Positions 1 to 14,600 of a stretch of DNA of 64,000 nucleotides are shown here, in pieces. Source of the DNA: Xiphias gladius (taxonomy: Eukaryota > Chordata > Actinopteri > Istiophoriformes > Xiphiidae). The stretch is taken from positions 9,720,501-9,784,500 of the forward strand of contig NC_053415.1 in NCBI RefSeq assembly GCF_016859285.1. The letters run 5' to 3'. The translations under genes and the position numbers were made by a program. Below the pieces are notes generated by a model. The model saw only the letters and a program-made list of their open reading frames with translations, did no database searches and was not told the DNA's origin. Every line of letters starts with the position of its first letter. The stretch's first letter is position 1.

Positions 1-167
1 TACAGAGTTGCATTATACATGTTAAATGTGACACTGTTGTTAGTTATAACAGATAAAGTGCATTTGTAGTCTGGGCAGATGATCTCATGTAACTAGTATG
101 TGCTGGTTCACTTATTTGAAACATGTTTAACAGGATTTTACCACTGGATCATGTGTTTTTCTGTCAG

Positions 168-850
168 GGTCTCCACGGCGACGGCGGCATTGTGCCTGCA
201 GGCCATCCTCTGCCGGTCGGACCCAGGCCGCAGCACCAGAGGAGACAGGAGACGGGTTGCCATCTCTAGAGACAGAAGTGTGGAGCTGGGGCCGCGGGTC
301 TGAGGGGCAACTAGGCCACGGAGATCAGCTTGCTAGGTCTGAACAATCAAACACACACTTTAAATATATTCTGCTTTGTATAATGTTCTCATACAGCAAA
401 ACAGAAGACCATTATAAAAGAGAATAATTAGACATAAAATGTTGCTATCATTTTCTACTGGCTCACTGTGAAAACTTTATAGCAATTATAGTCATGTTGA
501 ACACTTTGGATAAATCACTTAATAAAAGATGCTGAATAGACTTTAAATGTATGTAAACTGTATTTTTCTAATGGTGAATGTATTTTGGCTAAACTCTCCT
601 CATTTCATAATGAGAATCACAGTGTAATAGTCTGTTGGTAATACATGCATTTAAAAAGGCCTTTACCCGAACCTTAAACTTCTGCAAACTTATTATAAGG
701 ACATAAAATAGTGTTTGTAAATGTCTCAAAAGCATTTTATTATATAATACATATATATTAAAAAGATATTAAGTATTATAATAATGTCATTTTGTGATTA
801 AAATAATGAAATAAATGACGTAAAATGTACTTTGACTTGTTAAGTCACAA

Positions 851-935
<85 letters not shown>

Positions 936-2585
936 CGTGTGCGTGTGTGTGTGTCCAGACTCCAGCCTCTGTGTATTAAGTCTTTGAAAGGCGAAGAAGT
1001 AATCAAAGTTGCCGCAGGATCACACCATTCAATGGCCCTCAGTGCTCAGTGCCAGGTAACAGATGCACCGCGCATGCACGCAAAATTGTACTTCTTTACA
1101 TGAAGACTTCCATTGATATAACAAAAGGTTTTCATTTTCAAGTTCTTGAAGTCAAAATGGTCCTCACAAACATAGGAGTACACAAGCATACCCATACTCT
1201 CACAAACTATAATTGTCCTTATAATTGTGTGTGTTTCAGGTGTACTCGTGGGGCAGCAACATGTGTGGACAGCTCGGTCATGTCAACAGCCCTGTCACTG
1301 TTCCTCATAAGGCGAAGGTACAGCAATCTGTCAGGCAGTCATGTCTGCCTCAGTTTATTTGTTTCACTTTTAGCCATATATTCACTCAAATACACATTTC
1401 TACATTCAATATTTATTGACATTAGTTCAGTCATTCTTACTCTCAATCAAATCAAATCCTCATGGCTTAATATGCAGTAACATATGGCTGAAATGTTTAA
1501 ATCAACATATCAGCACCAACATTTGGGAGGTATCGATGATACCGTAAAACATTCTCAAAAACATACATATATTAATGCAACAAGCCTGTAAATGTCCTAA
1601 TAGCACACTATATTTTGTCTCTGGCGGGGCGCCGTAGCTGTCCAATGGTCTCCGGGTCTGGGACGTGTCGGCCGGTCAGAGCCACTCCCTCCTCCTGGCG
1701 GACGGAGAATGTGTCCAGCCGATCCTGTTATACTGTGGCCAGCATCAAGAGCCAACGTCAGCGCAGAGTCAAAGGTCATGCCGGAGGTTACCCAACAGGG
1801 TGGAGAGTTATACAGTCAGACCCACCCTGCTGCCTTTGTGCATGGAGGTTTGTGGATGGGCCTTTAAACAAATACACAAAACTCAACAAGGATACAATAA
1901 AGTTACCATCCTTCAACAGGACTGAAAATGAGGAAGATGATGGGTCTAACTGAACCACTGGGGATCATTTATTTGGATTATACATGTTGGAAATAGCAGT
2001 TCGCTATGGTTAAAGTGCACAAAGATGTGCTCATAGGAAACCAAAGTGATTATAAATATTTAGGTGCACAGTGGTGAAGTGTTTTGAATCCATGTCTTGA
2101 AATATTGGGTGCTATTTGTTGGTGTATAATGTCAAATTATGTGGTGGGTGGTTTGGAACTAAGAAACAAGCCTTGTGCAGTTTTTAATGATGACAAAAAC
2201 AAAGAAATATTTAAGCATTTGTCATGCTAACGTTACTGCATTCTTAAAACAGGCAGGGATGGACGTTCAACCCACATTCCTCACCTTAATTCTATCAACA
2301 CCAAAGTCTCACCTAACTCATCCTATCTGTAAACTCAATGTGATCTTAACAAAGACGTGATTATGCTGTTCATGTATGAATGACACCAGTTTCCTCTGTG
2401 TCTGTGTGTGTAGATGGGTTATATTAGCAGTGTGTGCTGTGGTGGTCAGAGCTGCGCAGTGTTGGCAGACCAGAACGTCATGGGCTTCATCGCAGCTATC
2501 CACGAGCTGGCTTCCAGGGAGAGACACTTCTATTGCTGGTTGAGCAACGTCAGGAAACTCCTCCTCACCCCACTACGTAACAGAG
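168..2585 (+). CDS. als2: als2 exons: C-terminal RCC1-like repeats
   Basis: Five exons (168-336, 959-1055, 1240-1317, 1638-1847, 2414-2585). The first carries a basic, low-conservation stretch followed by [18 protein letters not shown], the classic RCC1 repeat signature; the second has [12 protein letters not shown]; the third has [14 protein letters not shown]; the fourth has [15 protein letters not shown]. The fifth moves from the last blade (YISSV...[11 protein letters not shown]) into the DH domain ([11 protein letters not shown]). In alsin this RCC1-like region is thought to regulate or localise the C-terminal GEF modules. The donor after 1847 is GTTTGT, weaker than its neighbours, and the acceptor before 1638 has a poor pyrimidine tract. 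The acceptor before 959 is formed by a long GT microsatellite. Confidence 0.95.
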
Positions 2586-5500
2586 GTTAGGCTGTCTCTG
2601 TGCTGGCTCTTTCTTTGTTGATTAGCACAAGTTTCTGTGGTGTATCCACTTTGCATCTCCACCTCTGACCCCCTTAATCTTGGTGGTTTTGAATATGGAA
2701 ATATGCATTTGTTAAATGTAGAGGAAAACTTGAAAAAGTGGCAAATGCAAAGAACTGTGTGCAAAATACAGCAAATGATCTGTGAAATAATGCATGCATG
2801 ATTTGTATTTGTCCTCTCCTCCACAGAGGGTGTGTGCCCGTCATTAGGTAAGCCGTGCACTCATCTCTTCTTCTCTCTCTGTGAGAGTTTTGTGCGTCTG
2901 AGCGTCCTGATCGGTCGACACTCCACATCACTCAGCTACTTCCTGCATGATGTGCAGGGCCGTGATGTCACGTCCCTTCCACTGCTGACGCACACTGAAC
3001 ACTTCCTGGACATTTATAAAGAGTAAGTTCCACCTTTTTGTCCCATTATAAAAAATTCACATTGTATTTTTCCCAGAATACGACAAGTTCAGTTCAGTAC
3101 TGCTGCTTTAAGGCCCCTTCGGTAAAAGGAGACCCCACATACTAGTATCTATACTGTATTTGACTTCATCGATTTAGTTTGAATACAAAGCTTGACTTAT
3201 GTAAGTCAAGTATTCTTGTCCACACAGTAGGCAAACTTTGAACATTTTAATAGAATTAGGAAAATCTCTTACATGGGTTTAAGACACAAACCAGGAAGGT
3301 GGCTTCCAGAGCAAATAAAGTTAAAGCTTACAAAGTTGAGGATAGATAGTGCAAGGGCAGGGTGTAAAAAAAATACTTTCACAATGTCAACAAAAGTAAG
3401 AACTCATCTGATGTGAGCTGGAAGGTACAAGTTGTTTTCACCAAGGAGTTCATTTGATATTCTTCTACTTTGTCTAGTACATTAATTAAAATGAAATTCC
3501 CTGATAAAATGTCTCTCTCTCTCCAGGTATTGCTCTGCACTAGGTAACTTCCAGGTGATGGGTGGATTCCAGTCACTCCATAAACTCTCTATGTAAGCTC
3601 CCTTATTCTTTCTTCATGTTTTCGCTTGAGAAGTCCTGCTCGCTTCCTAAACGCAGACTCCTCATTCACATTAATTAGACTTGTGAGTGCCACAGCAGAG
3701 AGCTTTTCTTTGTGTGTTTGTGTCTAAACATGGCCTTAATGTTACCAGGAAAAGATACACTTTTGATGTTGATGACCATGCTCATGCTCATGCTGAATTA
3801 AAGTTACTCTGAATTTTTTCCCCGAAAACAAACCATAAGCGAAACACCCTGTGCAACAAGAAAGAGTTACTAGACAGCAGGTTTTTCATAAAGCAAATGG
3901 ATTCGATTCCATTAAGTGAAGACAGACATATATTTAGTAGATGAAAAGACTGAGGATAATAAAGTCCTAAGAGCATCCTATTTCTCTTTTTTCTCTCTCT
4001 GTATATTTCTGTCCAGTGAGTGTTTGGGTTCTCAGCAGACCATGCTCACTCAGCTGTGTGTTTCCGATCAGTCTGCCAGTGGTGATGTTGATCTGGTTTC
4101 ATTGTTGTACTGGCCTCTGCAGCAGCTCCACCAATATAGCCGAGCCCTGCTCAAACTAGCAGCCTGCTATGATGTGGTGAGGATGAAACTCTCTGCTCTC
4201 ACTTCACACTTCTTCTTTCTCTATGCTTTTTTACTCTTTTTTTTTTTTCACTCAGACATTTGTTGGATCATCCTTTTTCTCCTCTCTTTCACTTTCTTCT
4301 TTCATCTTTCTGTGTTTCCCATGATTGCATAACTTTGGATATATTCTAAGTTGTTACTGTCACTGTATTGGCTGTAAAATGCCCAAACAGCCACACTTCT
4401 GTATGTTCAAATATACAGTAAAAAAATTAAACTGTCTGTCTCTCTACCACAGTTAACTATAGAGTATCAGTCCCTCCATCAGGGCTGTAGTCAGTATGAG
4501 TCGCTGTCTTTGTCCCTGTTGAGGAGGAAGAAGGAGGCTGAAACTACATTTCTCTTCTGGAAGAGTCACTCTGGAAAAAATACTGTGAGCACAACTCTGA
4601 GTTTTGTTATTATAACCTGCAATCTCTCTTCTTGTCTGTACTGTTTTGGTGAGAAAACCCACATTTTACATTCCCCAACTTTGATGCATATAAACCAGCT
4701 ACTTTGAGAGAGAGCATGCTGGCTTATGTGTGCTGTCTTATTGGCAACTGTTCTTTACAGCTCAGGGACACTCACAAGATAGAGGAACAGTATGATTTAC
4801 CAAATACAGCTCTCTCTATTGGAAACACTGTATCCCAAAAACGACAACTTTTGCGAAACACAAGTGAAAGGTCTTAAAAATGGGAGAACTGCAGCTGACA
4901 GATAATCAGTCAAAAAGCTAATCAATCTGACTATTAAATTACAAATGTGGAAGTGTTTATTGTCGTCATTGACTGGTTTCCCAAAGTATAAAACAGTCTG
5001 CAATTTCTGGTAAATTGTCATACGCAGTTGTTTTCGACAGTTTGACAGATATTAATAAGGAGCTACACATGTGCGTTTGTTCTTCAGGAGGTTCTGCGTC
5101 TCCCGCAGCGTCGTGTAGTGTGTGAAAGCAGCGGCAACAGATCTCTGACCCTGCAGAACGCCGGGCGGTTCTCCAACCACTGGTTCATACTCTTCAACGA
5201 TGCACTGGTGCACACACAGGTACACACAGACAACAAGGCAAACACAGAAAATCTGTCCAAAAAACACAGCCAAACGATGGTGTTTTTCTTTTATTTGTAG
5301 GTATCGTAAATCCATGATGGACAGCATGAATTCTCTACAGACTGTAGTTGATATGTAAATACGATTTGCTAACAATGCCTACAGCAGGATGGGATGGACC
5401 TGTCTGTCCAACTTTTTAAATTTATTAAAATTGTCTTACGGTGAATCAACAACCTCCACTGCTTAAACATCAGCGAAAATCCACAGGATCTTTGGCGGCC

Positions 5501-6228
5501 TTGTTCAGATCAGACAAAGCTTCCACTGGATCTGTGTGTGTTTGTTCTGTCTTCCCGGTGCTTCTGGACATCTACCATGTTTTGCAGATGAAGTTTAAAT
5601 TTGTACATTTTGTCTTTCATTCACTCAGGGTGCCATTCCCTCTCAGAGCTTTGTAAGTATTTCTGACACCAGTTTGCCCAACTTCACCTCCAACCAGCCA
5701 GTTTAACCAACCTGAGCTTTGTGCTGCAGCAGCATAGGTGGGCTGGTCTCTGTTCAGTGCTCACACTTGAGAGGTTCACATGGTATTAGTAAGCAAATAA
5801 ATGAATATTAACACAGTTCTTTATGTAATGTTAAAGGGGCTTTTTACTCCTTTTTGCACTTCTTTGCACATCCAGATAGTTTTAGTTTGATTTGCAGAGG
5901 TCTAAAGACACTAGTTAAACAATCAGATGCCAGATTATTTGATAGACCTAGTTACAGTACAACAGCCCTGCAATAAACGCTACCTTCATGGAGGGTATAA
6001 TGTTGAGTTTTTGTAGAAATGTTTTGTTAAAACCCTCAGTACTGTGTTAGTCTGAGGTGTTTCTCGTTTATATCAGTGATGGTAGACTATCTGAATAAAT
6101 ATCTAATAAATTTGTAACCCTTAGCATTGCAGATGTGATCCTGTGTTGAAATTTATTTATTTTATGCATGTTGTTCTGATGGCTGACTCTGACCAAAACT
6201 GACACCGACACCATACAGGCTGCTCTGT

Positions 6229-6282
<54 letters not shown>

Positions 6283-8634
6283 GGGTTTAGATGGGTTTGC
6301 AACCGTAGCGTTAGTCAGTTGGTGGTGAAAATAAATGCGATCATGGTCATGAGAGCTCGTGGGCCGAAAAGATGCTGGTGAAAGGACCCACTGCTGCGTT
6401 CTAGCTTTCAAAAGCATCTAATCCAAGAGACGTCCACATCACTGGCAATAAACAAGAAGAAATTACATTCACCGATTAGCCCAGATAACAACTCCGTCAT
6501 TCATGGAGGATAACAAATTTACTTTTGCTTTGTCCTGCGCATCTCTTTCTCTCTACTTTTTGTTTGTTTCAGTATAAAACAGTTCACTGTTGAACCTTAT
6601 CTAAGGTTTAATAGTTTGCCTGCCTTTCTGTTTGGTGTGGGGTGGTGTGTTAATAGACAGAAGTGGTGAAACCTTTCCTGTTTCTCTCTCCCTTTTTTTG
6701 TTTTGGGTTAATATCCTGTGTTGTGTATTAGATCTTTGACATAGTTGATACCTTTTTAAATTAATTTTTAAATGCATATTTCCCTCTTAATTTATTAATT
6801 AAGCTTTGTTAAGCTAAACCAGATAAAATTAAATTAAACTGAAAGGAGTATATCATAGGTTTTGCTTGTTTTTGTGCATTATCAAAAAATCATATGCATT
6901 TTACGTTGTTGTAAATCATTCTCTTACACACACTAAGTTTTTAGGTTTCCTGCCTTCATGGAAGCCTTGTTTGTAGTTAATTTCAGGTTATACTGGATAC
7001 TGAAATAAGTCAGCAAGTTGAAAAAGTGAATGTATGCTGGGGGAAATAATAGCAATCATTTAGTTTGGTGTAGTAGTATTCTGTTCTGTTTTAGTTTCAT
7101 TTAGTTTTAGTGTTAAAACAAAAGTGGTGTTGAAACATGAATAAAATAACACAAAGGTCAAAACTCAGTGGAAGAAGTGGTGCAAAATGACAGCTCATTC
7201 ATCTCGATCAAGATTCCTCATGTGCACATACTGTATAGTAAAACGGAGAGTACATTCACAATGTTTTGTGGAACTTCCCTAATTGACCAGAATATCAAAA
7301 CTACAGTGAGACACACTCGCACATACATGTAATTTGTGAAGACTTTAGTTTTGTAATCTCAGATAGCATGATGTTGGCTAATGCAAGAATTGTCAAGACC
7401 CACATATGCAGAAAGATAACAGTAAAATGCCTTAAGCAGTGCTCTCCCTCTGTCTGTCCCTCCCTCCAGTTCTCCACACATCACATCTATCCTCTGACTT
7501 GTCTGTGGGTGAAACCAGTTACTGAAAACAGCAGCGGACTGTGAGTTTGAACGTCAAACATAACATAACTGATGCAAAAAATGAACAGAAGACATCTCAC
7601 TCACCCCACCCGTACAGTAATGTAATGCTATAGTGCCAGCTGGGTTTGCAGATACGGCAACCACCTGTAGGTCTGAACGGATCTTTTTGGATTCTGGTTA
7701 TTGAGTTTACTGAGGCTGAAGCTGGCCAAACAAGCAGCAAATACAACAGCACAACTTTGCAACTTTAAGGCATAATATCCAAGCAATGGAACAATTATTA
7801 CCGGAGGCACGTTTTGGCGGATGTGAAATTGGTTCTTAAAAGCCAAACTTCTTCTCCTAATTGACTTTTTATTGACCCACTTTTTTTCTACGCCATCATC
7901 TATTGGCAAACCGATTAAATGCATTTCAGGCACATCCACACTGATGGACTTGCAGCCTCGGTGGTTGCTTGCTCTGTTGCAGCTACCTGTGTTTTCTCTG
8001 GAACTCCATGAAATATAGCGTTGAAGGATTGAAGATACTAACCTACTTGAAACTAAGTTGTCCTCCAATTTTGCCAGGTTTTTAAAGTATTCCCCAAATT
8101 ATTAGAATATATTCCATCATTTTGCTGTCTGTGTTATCAACGCTGATTAAATTCATTTAGTTTTACTTTGTTTTTTTTCTCATCGTATTAAAACACTTTA
8201 TTTAGCAAATATGTTGAACACTTCTACATAGATCAAGTTAATTACTGTCCTTGTCTTATGTGTCTAAAGCTATGCCATCAAAATTACATGCCCAGAGGAG
8301 AGTTTCACCCTGGTCGCCTCAACGCCACAGGAGAAGGTACATTTATGTTTACAAGCTTATTAAACACACGCTTATGGTAGCTTGGTTTTCATCCAAGGAG
8401 TTTTATATTCTCTCTATCTCTCCCTATAGAACAAGTGGCTACGATCTCTTAACCAGGCAGTGGATCAGGTGCTGGGTGGTGGAGGTAAGGGGTCATCTCC
8501 AGGGATGACGGCGATGTCTCGTACAGCCTCCTACACGTTTACTGGAGAGGGACGGTTTAAAGACGCCCAGTACACCGGGGGCTGGCTGGCAGGACGAGTT
8601 CATGGCAGGTTAGAGAGCTTGTTTTATTTGTTTG

Positions 8635-8690
<56 letters not shown>

Positions 8691-11600
8691 TGTCCGTGTG
8701 TCCGTTCGCCTATTTCATCACCGTCACTGCAGCACGAGTGTGTACAGAATAATGTTTGCTTATGGGTGTGTTCATGTTCAAAAGTATTTTAAACTATGTG
8801 CATTGCTTTTTGGCAGTCCCTTTAAACTTCCAGATATTAGAGGGTCCTTGAATGCACCACAAAGGAGAGTATTGAAAATGTTCCAAGCTCATACCTATAG
8901 TATAGTACCACACAACAATAAAATCAGTATTAATTAGTTAAAACATGCAGAACCACTGGTGGTAAGATAGTTCTAGGATGGAGGCATTAGTTCAGTCCTC
9001 AAACATCAAATCAGTAGAGATTTGTGGGGGCGAGAGATAGTGAGTGTGAAAGAATGAGCAGTCAATGTATCTGCAGGGGATGAGTTCAGAGTGGACTGAG
9101 ATCCAAACAGACCATTTCCAGTATTTTTCTTTGCAGACTTTGATAGAATGAAGGCTTAAGTTGACTCTACCTGGTAGTAGCTAATTAAATGGCCACTGAA
9201 GGTAAAACTGGCCATGTGCAAATAGTATATGCAAATGGTAAAATATAATTGCTTTTACAGAGGAACCATGAAGTGGCCAGATGGACGAACATACACTGGG
9301 AACTTAAAGAGTGGACTAGAGGATGGGTCAGTACAGTAACCTGGTGTAGTACTAAAGAGCTGGTTAAAATGTTACTCATGTCCAATATGAATCACATCTC
9401 AGCCCTTTAGGGGATTTTTGATCAGAACATGAAATATTTATGAACTTGCAGAAACAGAAAATAATGTTGGTAGCCAGCCTAAATTTTCCATTCTTGTTGT
9501 GTTTTAAACATCTAGTTTGCAGACTCCCTGAAACCAAATGCTGATTTTTGCTATTTACAATTAACTGGCAAAAATTAAACTGTTGCTGCAACATTCTTGT
9601 AAAATTGTTATTTTTCTTTCCAGCTATGGGGAGTGTATAATACCTAACAAAGTGCTGAATAAACCAGAAAGCTACCACGGACACTGGAGAGATGGCAAGA
9701 TCCATGGTTTCGGGAAGTACAAGTCAGTACACTGTTTTCTCTTGACTTTTTAGTAAGGTAGAGAGCAGCATATGACAACTGAGCTGTAAGTAACTTGTAC
9801 ATACCTAAGGCACAGGGGACATGTCTTCATCACCAAAGTCATATCAGAATCGTCAAGGTCATCTCTGGTGTAGTAGAAGTAGTAGCAGAACTTGACACCA
9901 AGTCACAAATGTAAAGGGAAATATTCAGTCTTATTCAGTCTTTAGTCATCAAGTCTGTCTCAGCAATGACTCGGATCCCAAGTCACCAAAACTGGGGCCT
10001 GGGTACCTCTTCATGGCAGTTTGTTTTGAATCAGTGGCCTGCGTGCATCTCTCTTCACGTGAGCATACAGAGGGCCTCTCTCTGTGTAGTGGTATTCATG
10101 CCTCTGTGCGTCCTACCTAGGTATGCCAGTGGCGAGGTGTACGAGGGCTGTTTCTGTGACGGGCAGCGGCATGGTTACGGTATGCTGAGCTCTGGTAAAC
10201 AGGTCAGGACTTCCTCCAGCGTTTTCATTGGCCAGTGGGTCCAGGACAGGAAGACAGGATATGGAGTCTATGATGACATCACCAGGTCTGATCAATTCCT
10301 CTGCTTCAAACCCAAGAAAACTTCCCATTTAACATTTAAAAGTTGGAAATCCACATTTACTAGTAGTACACACTCCCTCATGAAAAACTCAGGTTTCCTT
10401 TAGGTGTCTTGTCTTAGCCTGAAAACCCCGGAGACTGAATTGTATTCTTGTTTTCCTGTAATAATAAGAAACTCTCAGGTTGATTTTGTATGGTTCTGCC
10501 ACATTGGTCTCCAGTGACATCTTGAGAATGTCAGCTCCTAAAGAAAAAAATGGCTTTACAATTTTAGAAACATCTGATCTTGAAAAATGTATTTGTGGAC
10601 AGATGAACAATTAGCAGCATTTGTTTTTATGATCAACTATAGTTTAGGTTGTCAGTCCAAAGTATTTCATGGGTATTATACTTTTGTTTCTGTAAATGCA
10701 CCGTTTCCCGAATAGTAATTTCTTATATTTGTTATTCTGACCGTACTGAAAATGTGCAGTGAATGAATTTATATTTCATTTGCAAAGACACAGCACTGAC
10801 ATTAGTTCCCGATCTCGTTTGCTATTCTCAGAGGTGAGAAGTATATGGGACTGTGGCAGGATGACCAGTGGCACGGCAGCGCTGTGGTTGTCACCCAGTA
10901 CGGTGTGTACTATGAAGGGACCTTCAAAGAGAACAGGATGAGTGTACGTTCACCCTGAAGTATGCACTCATGTATTCTATCATGTCCTCACATAATTGGA
11001 TAGACATAGATCCTGCTGTAGGTCCAACGTCTGAGGAAGTACAGACGTGAGCGTCCTTTGTTAATGAGGTAGTCTGCGTGAGTTGTCATTTTGAGAGGAT
11101 TATTAATGTGTGAACCAAGGGATTTGACAGACTCTGTTCTAGTGATAGGTTGCTCATTGACACATACGGAGGTTTAGTATTTGAAGGGAGAGGTCAAGGA
11201 CCGTTTCCTTGGGTTTGGCTGAGCTTATCAGAAACACACAGACAAGGTCCTGCATGTTACATAATGACCATGGGCTTCATTCTTAATACTTTTTTTTGTT
11301 TAAATTTTTCTTTGTTTTATGTGTGCCTACTGAGACAGAACAACCACTGGTCTCAAACAAGCAACCTTGGGGCTTGGACTTTTGGAAATGTATATTTAAT
11401 TGACATTTCTACTAAAAAAATCTGAATAATACATGAAGATTAGATTAAAAATGGAAAAAAAAACCCTCACAAAACTAACTCAAAAACTAACTTTCTAACT
11501 AATCTATGATGACAATCATTGCAACACTCTAATCCTAATCATTGCACATCTGGAAAATGACTGTATAAAGTTTGATGCAGTGTGTATTTTTATCAGGGTC

Positions 11601-14600
11601 CAGGGCTGTTGGTGTCAGATGATGACACAGCTTTCCATGGGGAGTTTTCTGATGACTGGAATGTCAACGGGAAGGTATAAAGAATGTGTGTCTCCTTTCA
11701 TCTGTGTGCTCTCGTTCTATGTCTGTCATGCTCTCGAACAATTTGTGTCCATGAAGGTATTCTGTTGATGTCTTATGGTCTTTACAATTTTGCAATGTCA
11801 CTAGGTTTCCTTGTTTAGGGCTACAGGGGTAATTGGAAGATGAATTACTTTTCATTTCTGCATACTTAATTCCGACTTAGAATTTGACAGTTGTTAGTGA
11901 AGTTATAGCAAAATAATTAAATGTCACCAGCATGAAGCCCTAGTCATTGAATAGAATTTCATACACACCAACTACTCCTCCTCCCTTCTTCTTCAGGGTG
12001 TTTTGTCCCTGGCTAACGGTGATTGTCTAGAAGGCCTGTTCAGTGGAGAGTGGAGCACTGGGCTGAAAGTGGTTGGAACGTACACCAAACCAGCTGCTGA
12101 TGAACCTGAGAACAGGGACAGAAACAGACTGTTGTGAGTCCTACTTCATACTATTTTAAACTTGGAATTAACCGGTATCCTGAATTGATTTCAACAGAAC
12201 GCACTTCTGTTGAACAGCCAGTTCTGAAGTCTGCAGGCTTTTGTGTGCTCAGACTGTCGGCTGTTATCGGAAACATGACAGGATATTTAAGTATGCGATA
12301 GAGTTTGTTTCATCTAGAATTTTATGTTCTTTTCTTGTATTTTAAAAATGTTAAAATGTGTGCATGTGCAGCAGGTTGGGTCAGTATGTGGTGCCTGCAG
12401 GTCAGAGGTGGAGCTGTGTGTTTAATGAATGTTGGAGTCGACTGGGCTGTGATGCAGCAGGGAGAGGAGAGAGGACCACAGCCTGGGAGAACATCGCTGT
12501 CACTATAACAACTGCACAGCGACACAGGTAGAAATAACACACAGCGCACACACACAGAAGCAAATGTAAGTGTTACTATACTGTATATTTCTGAAATTCA
12601 TTGTTGCATATTAAAATAAGTGAATTTGTGTGTCTGTGTGTGTTTTTGTGTATGAAGCCCAGACCTCAGTAGGTCTCAGAGCAAAGTATTGGAGTGTTTG
12701 GAGTTTATTCCCCAGCATGGAGAGCCTGTCACCACGGCAAACTATGACAACATAAGAAGATATCTCATCAAGGTACAAATGAAGTCTCCAAAACTTCCCG
12801 ATTGATATTTCATTAAAGTCTATAACAGTATCTATGTTTAGAAATATAATCTGCTGGTCGGACCCAAGGAACCAAAGAGCATTAGAGGGAGTTGTATGTC
12901 ATCTTTTTTTTCCCTTCAATTTTTTTTTTTTTTTAAAATCCTTAAACTGAGCTAGAATTGTACAATCTTGTCTGTGAAACACATCACCGGGACACAGCAT
13001 TGCTGTGGAATGAGAGGAACGGACCTTTCACCTTATTAGTACATTTTTAAATTAAAAATCAAAATGTCCTGTACAGTGAAAACCTTCTGGTGTGTGAGGG
13101 GAATTTTTTTATGGCTTTTGCTGTTAGACAGCTGCAGGACATGTTTATTAACAGTCACTGAAAACAGTAACATTAGGTTTGTTAGAGGTTAGAAGTTGAC
13201 ATGAAATGCTGACTCAGCAACAAGACTGCCGTCTGTTACTTTATCCATGTTTTCGTCACTGGTATAATACTTGACATAGAATACTTGATATTGACATACT
13301 ACTTTAGGTATTTATGTCTTTGTGTGCTTGTATGTCAGGCCTGTGAGACCCCCATCCACCCTCTGGGCTGGCTGGTGGAGACGTTGGTGACCGTCTACAG
13401 GATGACTTACGTTGGCGTCGGATCCAACCGCAGGCTGCTCAGGCAGGCGGTCCAGGAGGTCCAGGCTTACCTCACACAGTACTACAGCATCGTCAGGTAG
13501 ATTCAAGTCCTGAAGTTTTTTTTTGTTTCTTTTGTTTTGTTTTTCCTTGTTTACATTTCAGTCTTCAGTTAGACCCTCTGTTTTCTGGAGGGTATCTGGA
13601 TATAAAGCAAGAGACACTGAATATAAAAGAGAAACTCACCTGGCTCAGTTGTGAACAGAGGGCTGTAGTCTTCTTACCAGCTTGTGCTATTTCATTTTTG
13701 TTAAGGAAGGTTGGTGGGAGGCAAAGTAGATAATGACTAACTGTACTTTTCATGAAATGACTCAAGTTTCAGACAAAAAAAAGGGGGAGAACACACGTGG
13801 TTTGAATTAAAATTGAAAATCATATGTTAAAGTAAAAAATTTACATAAATAAACCAAAGTCATGTGAAAAATCAGTGAAATCAGCAATGTAGGCTGGTGC
13901 ATGAATGAGTGAAGGATGTTGTGCTGAAAACTAACAAAGTGAACCAAACAGAGAATTAGAGCAGGCCAGCTTTAAAGGCTTCCCAGACTAGGTGAACCAC
14001 CTCTCACTGTTGACCTCGACTCTGCTCGGCTCTTTCCTCAAAAAGGAGGAGAAAAACCAACAAGCGTGGTTTCCATTCTGCTAATTCATTCTTCCTCCTG
14101 CCCGAAGAAACTGCAATCGTTATTGATGTTCCGTAGCTCTGAGGAGAGGAGGTGTGAGGATGATTGGTCAGCTGATCTGATGGGACAGTAAGAGGAGTGG
14201 CTGGGCTGCTGTGGAAACAGCTTTGCCCTGATATTAATAACATCATATGCTTTGTAATACTGTGGTCAAAACGGCTGTAGAAACAGGAATGGCAGTATTA
14301 ACAGTGATATGACATTCATGGTTATTTATAAAATACAAAATATTAGAATGAGAAAAATGAAAAGCTTGATTTATTTTTTCATTCGTACGCCAAAAGGCTT
14401 TTCTTTTCTTCCTCTTTTCTTCTTCTCTATTCCAAGTTTATCGTGGCTCATTCAGAAAAAAAAAAATTTACAGCTACAGATCAGCACAGCCACACAGTCA
14501 CCGTTATTACTATTAGTCCTATAATATCATCCTGAACCTGAGAAGGATGTCAGACCCTGTACCTGTGGTCTTTCACAAACTGATGAGGCTCCAGATTGTT

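Noticed and set aside
1049-1480. 143-codon open frame overlapping als2
   Set aside because: It reads out of frame through als2 exons 959-1055 and 1240-1317 and the introns between and after them.
2848-2885. Very short intron inside the als2 exon 2827-3022
   Set aside because: The GTAAGC...GAG segment is about 38 nt, below the usual vertebrate minimum, and removal breaks the frame; the read-through frame is open and aligns with alsin.
5628-5653. Small als2 exon after CACTCAG with GTAAGT donor
   Set aside because: In the phase required by the exon ending at 5219 it gives an unrelated peptide; the true next exon at 7470-7540 matches alsin and all phases.
7628-8068. 146-codon minus-strand frame in an als2 intron
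   Set aside because: No recognisable protein features; chance length for noncoding DNA.
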